Assembly: GCA_963971535.1 (NCBI GenBank) | Contig: OZ020599.1 | Coordinates: forward strand, 94,115,897 to 94,179,896 | Direction: 5' to 3' | Source of the DNA: Notolepis coatsorum | Lineage: Eukaryota > Chordata > Actinopteri > Aulopiformes > Paralepididae | DNA length: 64,000 nt | In this document: piece by piece, positions 59,810-64,000 of the stretch | How the letters are laid out: every line of letters starts with the position of its first letter | Position numbering within the stretch: the stretch's first letter is position 1 | Made by a program: the position numbers and the translations under genes | Notes under the pieces: generated by a model | Told to the model about the DNA's origin: nothing | The model's input: only the letters and a program-made list of their open reading frames with translations | The model's database searches: none

Positions 59810-61450
59810 ACCAATATATTATAATAATAATAATAATAATTAATTGGATTTACACAGCCCTTTACAATAAGGGCAAAACAAAGACAAACAAACAACATAC
59901 AGACATAAGACACACTCAATGATGTGGGGGGGGGGGTTGGAGAAGGCACTGGGTTTAAGAGCTGGGTTTGAACCCTTTCACTGCCACACTACCAAATGGT
60001 TAACCCGTTCACTACCACACTACAGAAGGTTAACCCGTTCACTACCAAATGGTTAACCCTTTCACTACCACACTACAGAAGGTTAACCCTTTCACTACCA
60101 CACTAACAGAAGGTTAACCCTTTCAATACCACACGACAGAAGGTTAACCCCTTCACTGCCACACTACCAAATGGTTAACCCTTTCACTACCACACTACAG
60201 GTTAACTCCTTCACTACCACACTACAGAAGGTTAACCCTTTCACTGCCACACTACAGACGGTTAACCCTTTCAATACCACACTACAGACAGTTAACCCCT
60301 TCACTACCACACTACAGAAGGTTAACCCCTTCACTACCACACTACAGAAGGTTAACCCCTTCACTGCCACACTACCAAATGGTTAACCCTTTCACTACCA
60401 CACTACAGGTTAACCCCTTCACTACCACACTACCAAATGGTTAACCTTTCACTGCCACACACCCAAATGGTTAACCCATTCACTACCACACTACAGACGG
60501 TTAACCTCTTCACTACCACACTACAGAAGGTTAACCCTTTCACTGCCACACTACAGACGGTTAACCCCTTCACTACCACACTACAGAAGGTTAACCGTTT
60601 CACTACCACACTATGTAGGGTTAACCCTTTCACTGCCACACTACAGATGGTTAACCCTTTCAATACCACACTACAGATGGTTAACCCCTTCACTACCACA
60701 CTACAGAAGGTTAACCCTTTCACTGCCACACTACAGAAGGTTAACCCTTTCAATACCACACTACAGACGGTTAACCCCTTCACTACCACACTACAGACGG
60801 TTAACCCTTTCACTGCCACACTACAGACGGTTAACCCTTTCAATACCACACTACAGACGGTTAACCCCTTCACTACCACACTACAGAAGGTTAACCCTTT
60901 CACTGCCACACTACAGAAGGTTAACCCTTTCAATACCACACTACAGACGGTTAACCCCTTCACTACCACACTACAGAAGGTTAACCCTTTCACTGCCACA
61001 CTACAGACGGTTAACCCTTTCAATACCACACTACAGACGGTTAACCCCTTCACTACCACACTACGGACGGTTAACCCTTTCACTACCAGTGTGGTAGTGA
61101 AGGGGTTAACCTTCTGTAGTGTGGTAGTGAAAGGGTTTTAAGGCAGGATTGGAAGATGGACACAGACTCTCCAAGTCCCTAATGTCTTTAATTAGTGAGT
61201 TCCGGAGCGTGCAGCATGGGGGCTACCCTGGAGGAGGCTCTGTCCCTGAAACTGCTGAGGCTGGACTCAGGGGTTGAGATAAGGCAGCCGGAGAGGGATC
61301 CGAGGGACCGAGAAGATTGGTAGGGGGAGAGGAGGTCAGTGAGGTGTGGGGGGGGGCAGTTGGTAAAAGGGCTTCGTAGGTGAGAACCAGGATTTTATAA
61401 TTGATCCAGTGGGAGGCAGTGAGCTAGTGGAGGTCTTTGAGCACCAGGGT
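59810..61450 (-). mobile_element. LINE 3' region expanded by a minisatellite
   Basis: The (TAA)n and ACACAGCCCTTTACAATAAG at 59817-59875 look like an inverted LINE 3' terminus. 61141-61440 (GTGAGTTCCGGAGCGTGCAG; GAGAACCAGGATTTTATAAT) matches a dispersed fish LINE 3' UTR block. The 30-bp array lies between them. Confidence 0.5.
59970..61138. repeat. 30-bp minisatellite, about 38 units, last part inverted
   Basis: The unit is GGTTAACCCCTTCACTACCA plus CACTACAGAA with few variants. From 61092 the unit appears on the opposite strand (TGGTAGTGAAGGGGTTAACC). The 30-bp period keeps frames open on both strands; the peptides are simple repeats and not credible proteins. Confidence 0.95.
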
Positions 61451-61845
61451 GTATTATACTGTATGTGGTGCCAGGATCTGGTGTGGGATAGGAGGTGGTT
61501 ATACTGTATGTGGTGCCAGGATCTGGTGTGGGATAGGAGGTGGTTATACTGTATGTGGTGCCAGGATCTGGTGTGGGATAGGAGGTGGTTATACTGTATG
61601 TGGTCATTGTGGTGCCAGGATCTGGTGTGGGATAGGAGGTGGTTATACTGTATGTGGTGCCAGGATCTGGTGTGGGATAGGAGGTGGTTATACTGTATGT
61701 GGTCATTGTGGTGCAAGGATCTGGTTATACTGTATGTGGTGCTAGGATCTGGTGTGGGATCCTAGTGTGGGATAGGAGGTGGTTATATGCGGTGCCAGGA
61801 TCTGGTGTGGGATAGGAGGTGGTTATACTGTATGTGGTGCCAGGC
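61451..61845. repeat. 45-bp minisatellite, about 8 units
   Basis: GGTTATACTGTATGTGGTGC plus CAGGATCTGGTGTGGGATAG and GAGGT. Some units have CATTGTGGTG insertions or deletions. It follows directly from the LINE-like block. Confidence 0.92.
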
Positions 61846-61884
61846 AGTGGCGTAGGGGAGGCCCCCGCACCCCCCGACCACGCT

Positions 61885-62115
61885 ATAACTACACTTATAT
61901 TCACCACGGTATAACACGGGAACATATGGATGGAAAAATTTATTATTTTTCACATATTGAACGATAGATAGGTGATGTCAAATCGGCCACAGTATTGTAT
62001 CCATAGCTATAATATAAAATATAATATAGTTATAGCTCTACAAACAAGGTGACACACTCCTATGTTTTAAAGCGTGGCAGTGCTAGAACGGGGCCCGTCT
62101 AATCCCCGGCGGTCA
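61885..62115 (-). mobile_element. piggyBac-like fragment, natural empty sites
   Basis: The reverse complement reads CTCATTGACCGCCGGGG, then GCCACGCTTTAAAACATAGG and TAGAGCTATAACTATATT, homologous to both piggyBac-like elements at 30.7-39.6 kb. It carries neither the TTAA insertions nor the LINE, so it gives the pre-insertion sequence. Confidence 0.65.
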
Positions 62116-62134
62116 ATGAGTTTTTAAGAATCAT

Positions 62135-62930
62135 ACACATAAACAAATAAACACATGCACAGGCCTATGTACAAAAAAATAAACAGAGCTAAGACCGTGT
62201 TGAGTATATTCTTGCAGGCAATCAGTGAAGTAAGAGCTGTAAGTTTAAGGGTGTCTTGAATAGTGTTTCAGTCATAATCTACTGCAAAGTGAAAGGAGTT
62301 GCGGCCGAAGGTGGTCTTGGATCTTGGGATGTTCAGTTTGACGAGCTCGCTTGATCTTGTGCCGTAAGTGCTATGAGAAAGGTGGGGCAGGGAGGAAAGA
62401 TAAGGCGGGGTCTTCTTGCCCTTTGGTCACTGTTGAATTTTAGGATATTTTGTGGCATCCAGACATTTATGGCAGACAAACAGGAGTCGGTGTGTGGGAG
62501 AAGGGTTGGGTTGTGGGGGGAATTTGGTACTGAAGTATATCTGAGTGTCATCGGCGTAGCAGTGAAAGTCTGCATTGAAATGGCGGAGAATCGGACCGAG
62601 AGGGAGAATGTAGACTATACGAAGAGAAGCGGACCGAGTGCAGAACCCTGAGGGACGCCTTGTGTGACTGTGGATATGTCAGAGGAGTGGTTGTGCAGGG
62701 AAACGAAGTGCGATCTGTTGGTGTGAAATACTTTTTTTTCCAGGATTGGGGTGACAGCTGCAGTTTTGAAGGCTGGGGGAGGGGTACAATCACAACTGTT
62801 GCTTGTCCGAGGGAAGAAAAGAGGGCGGGTTTTGACCATGATATAGGGAGGGGCGAGGGGTACATATACAGTATCTTTTTGAGGATAGTAATGTTTTATT
62901 TCCTCAAGAAATTTCATATTTTCATGTAAC
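62135..62930 (-). pseudogene. L2-like LINE reverse-transcriptase pieces
   Basis: Minus-strand pieces in order: FKTAAVTPILEKK (62785 region), DISTVTQGVPQGSALGPLLF (about 62670-62615), CYADDTQIYLSTKF (about 62565), AINVWMPQNILKFNSDQ (about 62450) and a C-terminal TTFGRNSFHFAVDYD (about 62310). The blocks are in the normal order, but the palm between the first and second pieces and the thumb are deleted, and frames shift between pieces. Internally deleted and dead. Confidence 0.75.
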
Positions 62931-63090
62931 TCACATGAATCTATACTATGATCTATCAATGGAAGTATGAAAGTAAATATATAAGCTTAATAAAAAAGGT
63001 GTGTAAACTGAGTTTAAGTTGGTTTACCCTCCACTGCATCCCTGATCAAGGGGATCAATAAAGAAATATCTTATCTTATCTTAACCAACA
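62931..63090 (+). mobile_element. LINE 3' end
   Basis: AAGGGGATCAATAAAGAAAT then (TCTTA)n. It is the same type of terminus as 49481-49672. Confidence 0.55.
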
Positions 63091-63214
63091 CTAGTCCAGG
63101 AGGATCGTAATGGAAGGTTGGGAGGGCTATTTTATAAATGTATTTCATTACAGTTACAAGTTACCTGTTGTATGTGTATTCATTCTATTCATTAACTTAC
63201 TCTAAGTATCACAA

Positions 63215-63534
63215 GTAATGTCACCAAGTTACTTTGGGTTACTGTCAACCATGGGGCACCGTGCTTTTCCCCACTGGGGGCCAGCCTTAAAACCCATTTA
63301 TTTTACTGTGCCTTCCACTCGTTTTTTTATCTGCTCTTATGTTTTATGTTTTTTATTTTATTCATTTGAAATGTTTTTATGTTTTATAAACCTTTTTATT
63401 CTTATGTTTTTATTTTATTCATTTGAATGTTTTCATGTTTTAAACCTTTTATTTTATTTTTTATTTTATTTTCCTTCTGCTGTGAAGCACCTTGAGAGCT
63501 CACTGAGTTTAAAGTGTGCTATATAAATGAAATA

Positions 63535-63615
<81 letters not shown>
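63215..63615 (+). mobile_element. L2-like LINE 3' end with (ATT)n
   Basis: SLKTHLFYCAFHS (about 63286-63325) is the usual end of the L2 polymerase. GTGCTATATAAATGAAATAT and about 27 ATT units follow. Confidence 0.7.
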
Positions 63616-63616
<1 letters not shown>

Positions 63617-64000
63617 TTGGGATTCCCTCAGTGCCAAATATGAAAAAAGACAAAAGAAAATATATCAATAGCATGGCTTTTACAAATGCTTCTTTAAATT
63701 AGAGGAGTCTGGAACGGACTGGGACGAAAAAAATATATATCACAGACCAACCCAATTACCCACCACAACCAGTCTGAGGATATTTCTCCACCAGTGAAGC
63801 ACATACCTGGCCAACTTAGGAGCAGTGGTGCAGTGGCAAATTGACAGTAGGTCAAACGCTCCACGCGCGTGCGCGCGCATGCACAGTTTTTTTTGGCTGC
63901 TCTCGTCCTGCAGCTGGATACTATTGCCTCACAGCGCGGCCGTCAGCGCGCGGCCCAGAGAGCGCCGCTGGCTCTGCGGCTCTGCAGCTGCATGCTTCTC
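63616..64000. other. Intergenic, CpG-rich at the window edge
   Basis: 63860-63885 alternates purine and pyrimidine (GCGCGTGCGCGCGCATGC), and 63900-64000 is GC- and CpG-rich. It could be the start of a CpG island and promoter beyond the window. No coding start is visible. Confidence 0.35.

Noticed and set aside
60430-61141. Repeat proteins of 217 and 234 residues
   Set aside because: The 30-bp period is a multiple of three with no stops; both strands are open and no protein family is suggested.
61336-61765. Repeat proteins on both strands
   Set aside because: Same artefact from the 45-bp array.

Overview
The window is vertebrate, most likely teleost, nuclear DNA. It is AT-leaning and non-coding, and it is dense in microsatellites. 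It carries many repeat types typical of fish: jockey/L2-like LINEs, tRNA-derived SINEs, short hAT elements with 8-bp target duplications, piggyBac-like TTAA elements and foldback MITEs. No host protein-coding exon could be recognised. The only credible protein-coding sequence belongs to transposable elements. The species is not identifiable by eye. The abundance of long (CA)n, (CT)n and poly-G/poly-C tracts is a marked trait of this genome.

Layout. 1-6.5 kb: repeat tails, a 39-bp minisatellite open in all six frames, a LINE relic split by a hAT MITE with a perfect target duplication, and a 519-bp foldback element. 6.5-19 kb: the least repetitive part, mostly unique sequence with homeodomain/octamer-like AT motifs that could be conserved regulatory DNA; it also holds a LINE 3' end inserted beside a 72-bp tandem array. 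19-24 kb: SINE, (GT)59, a complex foldback, and a LINE with a 662-codon reverse-transcriptase frame inserted at the end of an older LINE; a 200-N gap follows. 24.6-25.8 kb: a GC-rich retroelement-like fossil. 26-29 kb: two hAT elements, one carrying a SINE and the other a 198-bp tandem repeat. 30.7-39.6 kb: two neighbouring piggyBac-like elements, each hit by another TTAA element at the same internal TTAA, then by a composite SINE/LINE/hAT/SINE insertion (first copy) and by a LINE with an open endonuclease plus reverse-transcriptase frame (second copy). 42.7-49.05 kb: a large 28-32-bp minisatellite holding two hAT insertions, one of which contains a third. 50-51.7 kb: a hAT element containing a LINE 3' end and a near-perfect 777-bp palindrome. 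53-64 kb: further SINE, LINE and piggyBac relics, a 30-bp array that flips strand at its end, a 45-bp array, and a CpG-rich edge.

The most unusual structure is 32200-35121. One pair of 14-bp target duplications encloses a SINE whose interior holds a LINE piece plus a near-identical copy of a segment found 8.2 kb upstream (25961-26902). This implies template switching or SINE-mediated gene conversion. The elements do not form a functional pathway; what connects them is insertion history, which the target duplications and paralogous empty sites let one read in order.
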